A stretch of DNA of 64,000 nucleotides from assembly GCF_040111675.1 (NCBI RefSeq), contig NZ_CP157794.1, forward strand, positions 1,943,501 through 2,007,500. The letters run 5' to 3'. This document shows, in pieces, positions 52,260-61,950 of the stretch (position 1 is the first letter of the stretch; each line of letters starts with the position of its first letter). A model generated the notes under the pieces. The model worked only from the letters and a program-made list of their open reading frames with translations. It made no database searches and was not told where the DNA came from. Position numbers and translations under genes: made by a program. The DNA is from Salinarimonas sp. Lineage in GTDB: Bacteria; Pseudomonadota; Alphaproteobacteria; Rhizobiales; Beijerinckiaceae.

Positions 52260-54316
52260 GGCAGACGCTCTCCTTCGACGACGAGGACGCTCTCGGGTCC
52301 CTGCAGCGGCGGCGCGAGACCCGCGCCCGTCAGCGCCGCGCCCGACATCTCGATCGCGCGCCCCCCCTTCAGGGGGTGGTCGCCGCGGGACAGCGGCGAG
52401 ACGTCCTCGGGATTCGCGAGCCATAGCCGATAGCGGGCCGCGGGCTCCAGGCCCAGGAGGCGCAGGCGGGACGGGAGAATTCGCGCCGGCGCCCCGAGCT
52501 GCGCGAGCCACAGGGCGAACCGGTCGCCATCGGGCGCGATCGCCAGCTCGGCGAGGCGAGCCGGGTCGTCCGTGTCGAGCCGCAGCCGCCGCGCCGGCAT
52601 CAGCCAGTCGCGCCGCCCCTTCCACCAGCAGACGACCCGCGCGAGCGTCTCCGCCTCCCCCGAATCGAGGGAGCGTGGATCCATCTCGAAGCCGAGATGG
52701 CGCTGCGCCGCGGTCCAGGCGCGGAGGCTCATGGGCAAGGTGCGGCCGGAGGTGTGGCAGGTGCGCGGGCCGACATGGCTGCCGGTGACCTCCGGAACGA
52801 GGAAGGGCAGGGCCTCGTGCTGGATGCGCAGGCGCTCCAGCGCGTCGTTCGAATCCGACAGCCAGACCCGCTGCGTGCGCGCGAGCGCCCCCCAGTCGAG
52901 CCGCCCGCCGCCCGAAGCGCAGCTCTCGATCTCGACATGCGGGTGCGCGGCGCGCAGGCGCTCGACGAGCGCGGTGAAGCCCTGCGCCTGCCGGTGGTCC
53001 GGGCCGGGGAGGGCGCGGTTGTGATCCCATTTCAAGTAGTCGATGTCGTGGGCGGCGAGCAGCGCGTCGAGCCGCGCGAACAGGTGATCGCACACCTCCT
53101 CCCGGGCGACGTCGAGGACGAGCTGATGGCGCGCGAGCGGCTGGTCCGGCGGTCCCAGTATCCAGTCCGGATGCGCCCGGGCGAGATCGGAATCCGGGCT
53201 CGCCATCTCCGGCTCGACCCACAGGCCGAAGGTCATCCCCAGCGCGCGGACATGCGCGATCAGCGGGTCGAGCCCGTCCGGGTATTTCGCCCGGTCGACC
53301 TCCCAGTCACCGAGGCTCGTCGTGTCGTCGTTCCGGCCTTTGAACCAGCCGTCGTCGAGGACGAAGCGCTCGGCGCCGAGCGCGGCGGCGCGGGTCGCGA
53401 TCGCCTGGAGCTCGGCGACGTCGTGGCGGAAATAGACCGCCTCCCAGCTGTTGGCGTGGACCGGCCGGGGCCGCGCGGGATCGGGGAAACGCACGACGCG
53501 TCGGCGCAGGTGACGGTGGAAGGCGTCGGTGACGCCGTTCACGCCCTGCGCCGACCGGGTGACGTAGAGCGGCCCGGCGACGACGTCCTCCGCGCCGTCG
53601 GGATGCAGCATCGGGCCGATGAGCACCTGGCGGCGCCCGTCGGCGAGCGTCTCGGCCACGAGCCGGTGGCCGGTCGATTGGCCGAGCGTCAGGGCGAAGA
53701 CCTCGCCCTCGCTGTTGCGCAACGGCCCCGCGGGCATCAGCAGGCCCGGATAGGCCTCGTGCGAGGTGCGCCCCTCGCGCACCTCGACGGCGTGCGGCCC
53801 GGCCTCCCAGGCGAGCTCCCGGCGCCGGAACTCGCCGATCCAGCGGCCGCCGAAGGCGATCGCCGCCGCGCCCGTCGGCGGGCCGGGGAGGGCAGGCGCG
53901 GCGAGGAAGCGTACGCGCGCGCCCTGGATGCGGGCCGAGAGGACGAGCACGTCCGTTTCCGCGTCGGCCTCGACGCTCAGCGTGTAGCGCACCCCGTCGC
54001 CCGCAAAGACGGCGTCCAGCCGCCGGCCTTCCTCGTAGGCCACGTCCTCCAGCGCGAGGCGCGGGGCGGCCGACCCGAGATCCGCGCCGAGCACGCCCGA
54101 GGTCCCGTCGCCGGCGAGCGGGCAGATTGTCAGCGGCGCGCGCACGTCGCGCATGCCGCCGGTCACCTCGAGCGGCAGCAACGCGGCGGCGAGCGCCGCG
54201 CATTCCTCGTCCGCCGGGAGGGGCGCACCCCAATGGGCGACCTCCGGCAGGCCGCCCTCGCGGCTCGCCAGAACGAGCGTCTGCGCCGGCGTGTCGAGAC
54301 GCCAGACATGCCTCAT
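52256..54316 (-). CDS. Alpha-galactosidase, glycoside hydrolase family 36
   Basis: A 686-aa GH36 enzyme for alpha-galactosides such as melibiose or raffinose. An N-terminal beta-supersandwich is followed by a TIM barrel with NSWEAVYFRHD, FVLDDGWFKGRNDD, LGDWEVDRAKYPDGL, the nucleophile Asp in DYLKWDHNR (about residue 430) and acid/base Asp in VWLSDSNDALERLRIQ (about 487). No signal peptide, so it is cytoplasmic. The ATG overlaps the permease stop; the stop overlaps the SDR start. Confidence 0.93.
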   Translation of the reverse strand: MRHVWRLDTPAQTLVLASREGGLPEVAHWGAPLPADEECAALAAALLPLEVTGGMRDVRAPLTICPLAGDGTSGVLGADLGSAAPRLALEDVAYEEGRRLDAVFAGDGVRYTLSVEADAETDVLVLSARIQGARVRFLAAPALPGPPTGAAAIAFGGRWIGEFRRRELAWEAGPHAVEVREGRTSHEAYPGLLMPAGPLRNSEGEVFALTLGQSTGHRLVAETLADGRRQVLIGPMLHPDGAEDVVAGPLYVTRSAQGVNGVTDAFHRHLRRRVVRFPDPARPRPVHANSWEAVYFRHDVAELQAIATRAAALGAERFVLDDGWFKGRNDDTTSLGDWEVDRAKYPDGLDPLIAHVRALGMTFGLWVEPEMASPDSDLARAHPDWILGPPDQPLARHQLVLDVAREEVCDHLFARLDALLAAHDIDYLKWDHNRALPGPDHRQAQGFTALVERLRAAHPHVEIESCASGGGRLDWGALARTQRVWLSDSNDALERLRIQHEALPFLVPEVTGSHVGPRTCHTSGRTLPMSLRAWTAAQRHLGFEMDPRSLDSGEAETLARVVCWWKGRRDWLMPARRLRLDTDDPARLAELAIAPDGDRFALWLAQLGAPARILPSRLRLLGLEPAARYRLWLANPEDVSPLSRGDHPLKGGRAIEMSGAALTGAGLAPPLQGPESVLVVEGERLP

Positions 54317-55161
54317 TTCACGGCTCCGAGCGTCAGGCCGGCGATGAAGTGGCGCTGCATCAGGAAGAACATCAGGACCGGCGGCAGCGCGGCCACGATC
54401 GAGCCGGCGCTCATCAGGTGATAGGCGGCGCGATATTGCGAGTTGAACGCCGTGATCCCCGCCGTCACCGGCTGCGAGTCGACGCCCTGGGTGAGCACGA
54501 TCGCCCAGAAGTAATCGTTCCAGACGAAGGTGAAGATCAGCACCGAAAGCGCCGCGATGGCCGGACGCATCAGGGGCAGCACCACGTACCAGAAGATCCG
54601 GATCTCGGAGACGCCCTCCACCCGCGCCGCCTCGATCAGCTCGCGGGGCAGCGCACGGATGAAGTTCCTCATGAACAACGTGCAGAACCCCGCCTGGAAG
54701 GCGACGTGGAAGAGCACGAGCCCGGTCTTGGTGTCGTAGAGCCCGAGGCCGAGGGTGAGCTCGCGCACCGGCACCATCAGGATCTGGAAGGGCACGAAGT
54801 TGCCGGCGACGAAGACGAAGAACACCGCGAGGTTCGCCTTGAACTTGTACACGCCGAGCGCGAAGCCCGTCATGCAGGCGAGCCCGACCGCGCCGATCAC
54901 GGTCGGAACGGTGATCAGCACGGAATTGAGCAGGTAGCGCGGCATGTCCGACTGGAAGAACACCGCGCCGTAATTCTCGACGAAGTCGAAGGAAGACGGC
55001 CAGCCCCAATAGTTCGCGTTGGCGAAGTCCGCGTCCGGGCGGATGGAGAAGATCGCGACCGCGATCAGCGGCAGCAGCCACAGGATCAGCGCGAACGGCA
55101 AGAGCGCCTGATAGGAGAGGCGCGCGGCCGGCGAGGCCTTCTGGACGGGGGTGGGGAACAT
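54313..55161 (-). CDS. Sugar ABC transporter permease, MalG type
   Basis: A 282-aa permease with six predicted helices. The N-terminal region is ALLPFALILWLLPLIAVAIFSIRPDAD, and the EAA loop is EAARVEGVSEIRIFWYVVLPLMRPAIAALSVLIFTFVWNDYFWAIVLTQG, typical of the CUT1 carbohydrate family. It pairs with the MalF-type permease, from which it is separated by an embedded YjbR/MmcQ gene. Confidence 0.93.
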   Translation of the reverse strand: MFPTPVQKASPAARLSYQALLPFALILWLLPLIAVAIFSIRPDADFANANYWGWPSSFDFVENYGAVFFQSDMPRYLLNSVLITVPTVIGAVGLACMTGFALGVYKFKANLAVFFVFVAGNFVPFQILMVPVRELTLGLGLYDTKTGLVLFHVAFQAGFCTLFMRNFIRALPRELIEAARVEGVSEIRIFWYVVLPLMRPAIAALSVLIFTFVWNDYFWAIVLTQGVDSQPVTAGITAFNSQYRAAYHLMSAGSIVAALPPVLMFFLMQRHFIAGLTLGAVK

Positions 55162-55162
55162 G

Positions 55163-55522
55163 TCAGGCGCCCTCCCGCGCGGGCAGGGCCGCGCTCACCC
55201 TCTTCGGCAGCTTGGCGCGCACGAGGTCGTAGGAGATCGCGATGCGGTGCGCGAGCTCGTCCTGCGCGACGTCTTCCGGGAGCAGCAGCCAGGAGCGGTG
55301 GAAGTACGGCGCCCGCGCGCCCACCCCCGCCTCGATCAGCATCTGCGCCGTCTCGACGTCGGCGCACTTCACGGCGACGCCGGGCGTGACCGAGCCGAAG
55401 CAGGCGAACATCTTGTCGCCCACCTTCCAGGCCTCGTGCCCGCCGCCCCACGGATCGGAGGCCTCGGCCCCGGGGAGGCTCTCGCAGATCGCGGCGACGC
55501 GCTGGCGAAGGGGTCCGCTCAT
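55163..55522 (-). CDS. YjbR/MmcQ-family protein within the sugar ABC operon
   Basis: A 119-aa protein with the CyaY-like fold of the YjbR/MmcQ family: LRQRVAAICESLPGAEASDPWGGGHEAWKVGDKMFACFG, VAVKCADVETAQMLIEAG and the terminal HRIAISYDLVRAKLPKRV. Its start overlaps the MalF-type permease stop as TGATG, and it ends one base before the MalG-type permease start. Such genes are not usual sugar-transport components; function in transport is unknown. Confidence 0.88.
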   Translation of the reverse strand: MSGPLRQRVAAICESLPGAEASDPWGGGHEAWKVGDKMFACFGSVTPGVAVKCADVETAQMLIEAGVGARAPYFHRSWLLLPEDVAQDELAHRIAISYDLVRAKLPKRVSAALPAREGA

Positions 55523-56469
55523 CACACCCCCTTCTCGTCGCGATACATCTTGGTGAGGAAGAAGGCGATGTAGATCATCATGATCAGGAACAGCACCACC
55601 GCGATCGCCGCCCCGTAGCCCATGCGGAAGCCGTATTCGGACAGCGCCACCTCGAACATGTAGTAGGCGAGCACCCGGCTCTCGCCGAAGGGGCCGCCGG
55701 CGGTCATCACCGACACGAGGTCGAAGGAGCGCAGCGCGCCGATGATGGTCACGACGAAGGCGATGAAGGTCGCGGGACGCAGCTGCGGCAGCACGACGTA
55801 CCAGAGCATCCGCCAGCCCTTGGCGCCGTCGAGCCGCCCGGCCTCGATCTGCTCGGGATCGACCGCGTTGAGGCCCGTGAGATAGAGGATCATGCAATAG
55901 GCCGTCTGCGGCCAGAGCCCCGCGGCGATGATGCCGTAGGTGACCAGGTCCGGGTCGCCCAGCACCGCGACGGGGCCCAGCCCGAACACGCCGAGGAGCT
56001 CGTTGAACAGGCCGAAGGTCGGATCGTAGAACCAGGCGAAGACGAGGCCGACGACGACCTGACTGATCACGAAGGGAAAGAAGAACAGCGACTTGTAGAT
56101 CCGGATGCCGGCGACGGTCTGGTTCAAGAACAAGGCGATGAACAGTCCGGCCGGGATGGCGAGCAGGTAGAGCACCAGCCAGATCACGTTGTTGCGCAGC
56201 GAGGTGTAGAACGCGTCGTCCCACCAGAGCTCCTCGTAATTGCGCAGGCCCACCCATTCCTTCGCCCCGAGCCCGTCCCACTCGTAGAACGAGATCTGGA
56301 AGGACTGGACGATGGGAAAGATCACGTAGAGCAGGAACATCGCCGCGCCGGGCGCGAGGAACAGCCAGGGCGCGAGCTTGAGCTGATTGCGCCGCCAGTA
56401 GCCGCCGAAGGCCGTGGGCGCCTCGGCCTTGCGCGCGGCTTCCTTCGGCGGCGTCGCGACGGCGACCAT
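55522..56469 (-). CDS. Sugar ABC transporter permease, MalF type
   Basis: A 315-aa CUT1 permease. The N-terminal region is QLKLAPWLFLAPGAAMFLLYVIFPIVQSFQISFYEWDGLG. The EAA loop is EAGRLDGAKGWRMLWYVVLPQLRPATFIAFVVTIIGALRSFDLVSVMTAGGP. The ATG at 56469 (MVAVATPPKEAARKAE) was chosen; upstream frame runs into the palindromic element. The substrate is presumed to be an alpha- or beta-galactoside from context. Confidence 0.93.
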   Translation of the reverse strand: MVAVATPPKEAARKAEAPTAFGGYWRRNQLKLAPWLFLAPGAAMFLLYVIFPIVQSFQISFYEWDGLGAKEWVGLRNYEELWWDDAFYTSLRNNVIWLVLYLLAIPAGLFIALFLNQTVAGIRIYKSLFFFPFVISQVVVGLVFAWFYDPTFGLFNELLGVFGLGPVAVLGDPDLVTYGIIAAGLWPQTAYCMILYLTGLNAVDPEQIEAGRLDGAKGWRMLWYVVLPQLRPATFIAFVVTIIGALRSFDLVSVMTAGGPFGESRVLAYYMFEVALSEYGFRMGYGAAIAVVLFLIMMIYIAFFLTKMYRDEKGV

Positions 56470-56520
56470 CGGATCACTCCCGGAGCGGTGCGGCGGACGA
56501 GGGGGGCGGGCGGCTCGGAG

Positions 56521-56709
56521 GTCGTCCCGGGCGCCGAAGGCGACCCGGGACCCGGAACAGCGGACGTGCTCCTTGCGGCCCGGAAAGGCCGCATCGCGGT
56601 CCCCCACCGGCGGCTCCCTCCATCGGCGGTTCCGCGACGCGGCGTGAACGCCGCGAGAGAGCCGATGGAGGATCTGGGTCCCGGGTCCGCTTTCGCGGCC
56701 CGGGACGGC
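56521..56709. repeat. MITE/REP-like palindromic element, family A copy 2
   Basis: A 189-bp element with imperfect 38-40-base inverted ends (GTCGTCCCGGGCGCCG at the left, CGCGGCCCGGGACGGC at the right). It shares GAGGATCTGGGTCCCGG and the hairpin CGGCGTGAACGCCG (TTC in the other copy) with the element at 37907. It lies between the binding-protein gene and the MalF-type permease of the sugar operon. Confidence 0.85.
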
Positions 56710-56721
56710 AGGCGAGCCGGC

Positions 56722-57975
56722 TCAGTACACCCGCTGGCGCACGCGCTCGAGCCGCTGGAGGATGGCGTCCAGGTTGTCCGGGCGGACCATGAACTCCTGG
56801 AAGCCCTCCATGCCGGCCTTCGCCATCTCGGCCGGCGCGTCGCGATCGAAGAACTGGGCGAGCGCGTGCGCGTTCGAGAGCATCTCGAAGCCCTCCGCGA
56901 GGAACTCGTCGTCCTCGATCGTCGCAGCCGAGTTGATCGGCAGCTGGCCGAGCTGGGCGTTGATGATCGACTGGTTCTCCGCATCGACGACGTAGCGCAG
57001 GAAGGCGCGGGCGGCCTCCTTGTTCTGCGCCTGGGCGGGGATGTGGAACGTGTCCGTCGGCGCGTCCTCGGCCATCGGGATGCTGTCGTCGATCGCCGGG
57101 AACTGATGGAAGCCGATCTGGTCGTCCGTGAGGCCCGCCTCGCGCAGCGGCGCGACCACGAAATTGCCCATCAGGTACATCGCCGCGTCGCCCTGGACCA
57201 TGAAGGGCAGCGCCTCCTGCCAGGAATAGGAGGTGTGGTTGTCGATGTAGGCGTTCATGTCGATGAGCTCGCGCCAATTGGCGAAGGTCGCCCGCACGCG
57301 CTCGTCGGTCCACGGCACCCGGCCGGCGGTGAGGTCCATGTGGAACTCGTAGCCGTTGGTGCGCAGGTTGATGTAGTCGAACCAGCCGGCGGCGGTCCAG
57401 AGGAACTTGGTGCCGATGGCGAAGCACTTGACGCCGTTGTCGAGCAGCGTCTGGCAGTTGTCCTTGAACTGGTCCCAGGTCTCCGGCTCGGACAGGCCGT
57501 ACTGCTGGAACAAGTCCTCGCGATAGTACACGCCCCACTGATAGTAGGTGTACGGTACGCCCCACTGCTTGCCGTCTATCGTCATCGAGGCCTTGCTCGA
57601 TGCGAGGAGGCGCGAGGTCTCCTCGTCCCACAGGTCCGAGACGTCCTCGAGCAGGCCCGCCTCGACATAGGGCGCCATGCGGTTGCCGGCGTGCCAGGTG
57701 GCGACGTCGGGGGCGTTGGCGGAGAGGAAGTTGCGCAGCTGGGTCTTGTAGGCCTCGCGATCGATGATCGTGGTCTCGATGGCGAGATCCGGATGCATCT
57801 CCTGGAAGCGCGCGATCATGTCCTCCATCGTCGCCCGAGGCGCCGGGTTCGACGTGTCGAGGAAGATCCGCAGATCCCCGGTGAGCGGCTCCTGCTGCGC
57901 CGAGGCCGGCCCGGCGAGGCCGACGAGCATGGTCGCGGCGGCGAGGGCGGCGAGGGTGGTCTTGGCGATGGGCAT
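56722..57975 (-). CDS. Sugar ABC transporter, binding protein
   Basis: A 417-aa CUT1 periplasmic binding protein. The signal peptide covers about residues 1-26 (ending AGPASAQ). The SBP_bac_1 fold shows MIARFQEMHPDLAIETTIIDREAYKTQLRNFLSANAPDVATWHAGNRMAPYVEAGLLEDVSDLW and PYTYYQWGVYYREDLFQQYGL. It is first in the minus-strand galactoside operon, immediately after the IclR/operator region. Confidence 0.92.
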   Translation of the reverse strand: MPIAKTTLAALAAATMLVGLAGPASAQQEPLTGDLRIFLDTSNPAPRATMEDMIARFQEMHPDLAIETTIIDREAYKTQLRNFLSANAPDVATWHAGNRMAPYVEAGLLEDVSDLWDEETSRLLASSKASMTIDGKQWGVPYTYYQWGVYYREDLFQQYGLSEPETWDQFKDNCQTLLDNGVKCFAIGTKFLWTAAGWFDYINLRTNGYEFHMDLTAGRVPWTDERVRATFANWRELIDMNAYIDNHTSYSWQEALPFMVQGDAAMYLMGNFVVAPLREAGLTDDQIGFHQFPAIDDSIPMAEDAPTDTFHIPAQAQNKEAARAFLRYVVDAENQSIINAQLGQLPINSAATIEDDEFLAEGFEMLSNAHALAQFFDRDAPAEMAKAGMEGFQEFMVRPDNLDAILQRLERVRQRVY

Positions 57976-57995
57976 CTGGTTTTCTCCCGGAACTC

Positions 57996-58014
57996 GGTTT
58001 CACATATTGAAACC
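57996..58014. promoter_or_regulatory. Candidate IclR operator, site 1
   Basis: The perfect dyad GGTTTCA-N5-TGAAACC spans 57996-58014, 21 bases upstream of the binding-protein gene start on the minus strand, in the divergent spacer with the IclR gene. It is AT-rich against a GC-rich background. Confidence 0.6.
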
Positions 58015-58016
58015 TT

Positions 58017-58034
58017 GTTTTGATTATTGAAAAC
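58017..58034. promoter_or_regulatory. Candidate IclR operator, site 2
   Basis: A second dyad, GTTTT-N8-AAAAC, lies at 58017-58034 directly beside site 1 and shares the half-site TATTGAAA with it. Two adjacent sites suit tetrameric IclR-family regulators. Confidence 0.5.
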
Positions 58035-58125
58035 GATGCCCCTCGTCGTTACGCTTGTCAATCACAAGAGCGCAGGGCGGCCGTTCGCGTCCCGATCCTG
58101 CGCCGGGGGATGGAGACGCGAGAGG

Positions 58126-58938
58126 ATGGACAAGCCCGCCGGCGGTACGGTCGGAAAGGCGCTGGGGCTGCTCGACGAGGTGGCCGCCTACGGCCGCCCG
58201 GTTCGCTTCGCGGAGCTGCTCGCGGGCAGCGACCTGCCGAAGGCGACGCTCTACCGGCTGCTGCAGACCCTCGTCGGGCAGCGGATGCTCGCCTACGACG
58301 AAGCGAGCCATGCCTACGCGCTCGGATCGCGGCTGATCCGGCTCGCCCACGCCTCCTGGCAGCAGACCACGCTCGCCCCGCTCGCGCGCGCGCACCTCGA
58401 CCGGCTGTCGCGGGCCATCGGCGAGACGGTGCACCTCGCCAAGCTCGACAACGGGCAGGTCCTCTACGTCGACAAGCGCAACGCGGCGCGCCCGATCCCG
58501 ATGTTCTCGGACGCCGGCAAGATCGGCCCGGCCTATTGCACCGGCGTCGGCAAGGCGATGCTCGCCTTCCTGGACGAGCCGGCGCTCGAGCGGGCGTTGG
58601 CGCAGCAGAGCTGGTTCCCCCACACGCCGCACACGCACACGAGCCCGCAGAGCCTGCGCGCCGAGCTCGCCGCGATCCGCGCCGAGAGCGTCGCCTTCGA
58701 TCGCGAGGAGCACGAGCCGCAGATCATCTGCGTGGCCGCCCCGATCCTCGACGCGAGCGGGCGTCCGCTCGGGGCGATGTCGGTGACCTCCTCGACGCTG
58801 CGGCATTCCCTCGCGGACCTCGCGGCGTTCGCGCCGCGGCTGCGCGAGACGGCGCAGGCGGTCGCGCGCGAGGCGGCGGCCTACACCTTTTCCGGCGCGA
58901 CGCGCCCGGACCATCGCCCCGCCGACGGCGGGGCCTGA
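58126..58938 (+). CDS. IclR-family transcriptional regulator
   Basis: A 270-aa regulator. The N-terminal winged helix is KALGLLDEVAAYGRPVRFAELLAGSDLPKATLYRLLQTLVGQRML. The C-terminal ligand domain has VLYVDKRNAARPIPMFSDAGKIGPAYCTGVGKAMLAFL and DREEHEPQIICVAAPILDASGRPLGAMSVTSS. The ATG at 58126 follows GAGAGG. Divergent from the binding-protein gene and followed by a sugar-transport ATPase after 19 bases, it is the likely local regulator of galactoside use. Confidence 0.93.
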   Translation: MDKPAGGTVGKALGLLDEVAAYGRPVRFAELLAGSDLPKATLYRLLQTLVGQRMLAYDEASHAYALGSRLIRLAHASWQQTTLAPLARAHLDRLSRAIGETVHLAKLDNGQVLYVDKRNAARPIPMFSDAGKIGPAYCTGVGKAMLAFLDEPALERALAQQSWFPHTPHTHTSPQSLRAELAAIRAESVAFDREEHEPQIICVAAPILDASGRPLGAMSVTSSTLRHSLADLAAFAPRLRETAQAVAREAAAYTFSGATRPDHRPADGGA

Positions 58939-58957
58939 TCCCGATGGAGCCCGACTC

Positions 58958-60010
<1,053 letters not shown>

Positions 60011-60106
60011 CGCTGCTCTACCGCGGGGTGCGTGCTCGCGCTCGGGTGGCGGGTGCGTTTCGTTTGCAAGTTGTAAAGCGGCGGCGATTCGGGCCAAGTC
60101 GCGGGC

Positions 60107-60796
60107 ATGCGCCCGCTCGTCGTCTCGATTCTCGCCGCTTGCCTTCTCACGGTTGTGCCCGCCCGCGCCGCGCCGGGCGACCGGCTCGAGGGCGTCGCCT
60201 CCCGCATCGTCGACGGCGACACGCTCGACCTCGGCAGCGGCGCGGGCGCCGTGCGCATCCGCCTCTTCGGCATCGACGCGCCGGAGGCGGGCCAGACCTG
60301 CCGCGGCGCGAGCGGCAGCGCCTACGATTGCGGCCGGGCGGCCACGCGTCGGCTCGCGGAGCTGGCGGCGGGGGAGCGGCTCGTCTGCGAGGAGCGCGAC
60401 CGCGACCGCTACGAGCGCATCGTCGCGATCTGCCGGCTCGGCCGGATGAACCTGAACCACGTCCTCGTGCGCGAGGGGCTCGCCTACGCCTATCGGGAGT
60501 ACAGCGACCGCTACGTCGAGGCGGAGGTCGCGGCCCGGCGCGAGGAGCTCGGCGTCTTCGCCGGCGCTTCCGTCCCGCCCTGGGAGCACCGCCGCGGCGG
60601 CGGGCTCGACGTGGCCGAGGCCGGGCCGAACGGCTGCGTCATCAAGGGCAACGTCTCCCGCTCCGGCCGGCGGCTCTACCACACGCCGGAGAGCCCGGAC
60701 TGGGCCCGCACCCGCATCGATCTCTCCAGGGGCGAGCGCTGGTTCTGCGACGAGCGCGAGGCCCGCGCGGCGGGGTGGGTGAAGGCGCATCGGTGA
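60107..60796 (+). CDS. Thermonuclease-family (SNase-like) exported protein
   Basis: A 229-aa exported protein with a signal peptide of about 21 residues (ending PARAAPG). The SNase OB-fold has [49 protein letters not shown] and [13 protein letters not shown] with the catalytic Arg/Glu region, then [17 protein letters not shown]. The C-terminal 70 residues ([27 protein letters not shown]) match an excalibur-like extension often fused to these nucleases. Confidence 0.88.
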   Translation: MRPLVVSILAACLLTVVPARAAPGDRLEGVASRIVDGDTLDLGSGAGAVRIRLFGIDAPEAGQTCRGASGSAYDCGRAATRRLAELAAGERLVCEERDRDRYERIVAICRLGRMNLNHVLVREGLAYAYREYSDRYVEAEVAARREELGVFAGASVPPWEHRRGGGLDVAEAGPNGCVIKGNVSRSGRRLYHTPESPDWARTRIDLSRGERWFCDEREARAAGWVKAHR

Positions 60797-60876
60797 GGCG
60801 GCCTCCCGCCGCGCCCCCGGAACCTCCCGCCGGGCGCTCCGTTCCCGTCCCGATCTCACGGACAGGAGCACGCCCC

Positions 60877-61947
60877 ATGACCCGCCTGAAGCCGCTCGAC
60901 GAGCAGACGATCGTCCTCACCGGCGCCACGAGCGGCATCGGCCTCGTCACCGCGCGGCGCCTCGCGGCGCACGGCGCCAACCTCGTGATCGCCGCGCGCA
61001 ACGGGGATGCGCTGGAGGGGCTCGCGCGGGAGCTGCGCGAGGGCGGGGCGCGAGTGGCGACCTGCGTCGCCGACGTCGGCGAGGAGCGCGACGTCGGCCG
61101 CATCGCCGACCAGGCGATCCGCACCTACGGCGGTTTCGACACCTGGATCAACAATGCGGGCGTGGCCATCTACGGGCGCATCGACGAGGTCTCCGTCGAG
61201 GACATGCGTCGGCTGTTCGACACGAACTACTGGGGCACCGTCTACGGCTGCCTCGCCGCCGTGCGGCATTTCGAGAAACGCCGCGGGCCGGGCAAGATCG
61301 TCAACATCGGCTCGGTCCTGGGCGATCGCGCCATCCCGCTCCAGGGCCCGTATTCGGCCTCCAAGTCCGCGATCCGCGGCTTCACCGAGGCGCTTCGGAT
61401 GGAGATGGACGCGATCGACGCGCCTGTCTCGATCACGCTGATCAAGCCCTCCGCCATCAACACGCCCTATCGCGAGCACGCCAGGAACTATCTCGACCGC
61501 GCGCCGATGAACCCGCCGCCGGTCTACGCGCCCGAGACGGTGGCCCGCGCGATCCTCCACGCCTGCGAGCACGACGCGCGCGATCTCGTCGTCGGCGGCG
61601 GCGGGCGAGCGATCGCCGCCGCCTCCAGCCTCGCCCCGCGCATGGCGGACCGGGTCATGGCGCGGGTCATGCCGCGGCTGCAGAAGACGAGCGAGCCGCA
61701 CGATCCCCGCAGCGGCGACAGCCTCTACCGCCACGGCCGGGACGGCGCCGAGCGCAGCACCTATCCCTACACGTCGAACACGGCCGCCTATACCGAGGCG
61801 GTCATGCACCCGGCGCTCACCACCGCCGCCCTCGCCGCCGCCGGCGCGGGGCTCGCGGCGCTCGTCTACGCCCGCGGCGAGGGCGGATCACGGCCGGCGA
61901 CCGGCCCGCGTGGGCGGCGCCCGCACGCCGTGATGCACCGGCGCTGA
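60877..61947 (+). CDS. SDR-family oxidoreductase with C-terminal extension
   Basis: A 356-aa short-chain dehydrogenase, longer than the usual 250. The Rossmann motif is TGATSGIG, with NNAG, the Ser in VNIGSVLGD and intact YSASK. The region past residue 250 (TVARAILHACEHDARDLVVGGGGRAIAAASSLAPRMADRVMARV) is typical of a group with membrane-associated C-termini, and ends in a hydrophobic helix (LTTAALAAAGAGLAALVYA). The ATG at 60877 follows AGGAG. Substrate unknown. Confidence 0.88.
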   Translation: MTRLKPLDEQTIVLTGATSGIGLVTARRLAAHGANLVIAARNGDALEGLARELREGGARVATCVADVGEERDVGRIADQAIRTYGGFDTWINNAGVAIYGRIDEVSVEDMRRLFDTNYWGTVYGCLAAVRHFEKRRGPGKIVNIGSVLGDRAIPLQGPYSASKSAIRGFTEALRMEMDAIDAPVSITLIKPSAINTPYREHARNYLDRAPMNPPPVYAPETVARAILHACEHDARDLVVGGGGRAIAAASSLAPRMADRVMARVMPRLQKTSEPHDPRSGDSLYRHGRDGAERSTYPYTSNTAAYTEAVMHPALTTAALAAAGAGLAALVYARGEGGSRPATGPRGRRPHAVMHRR

Positions 61948-61950
61948 GGG

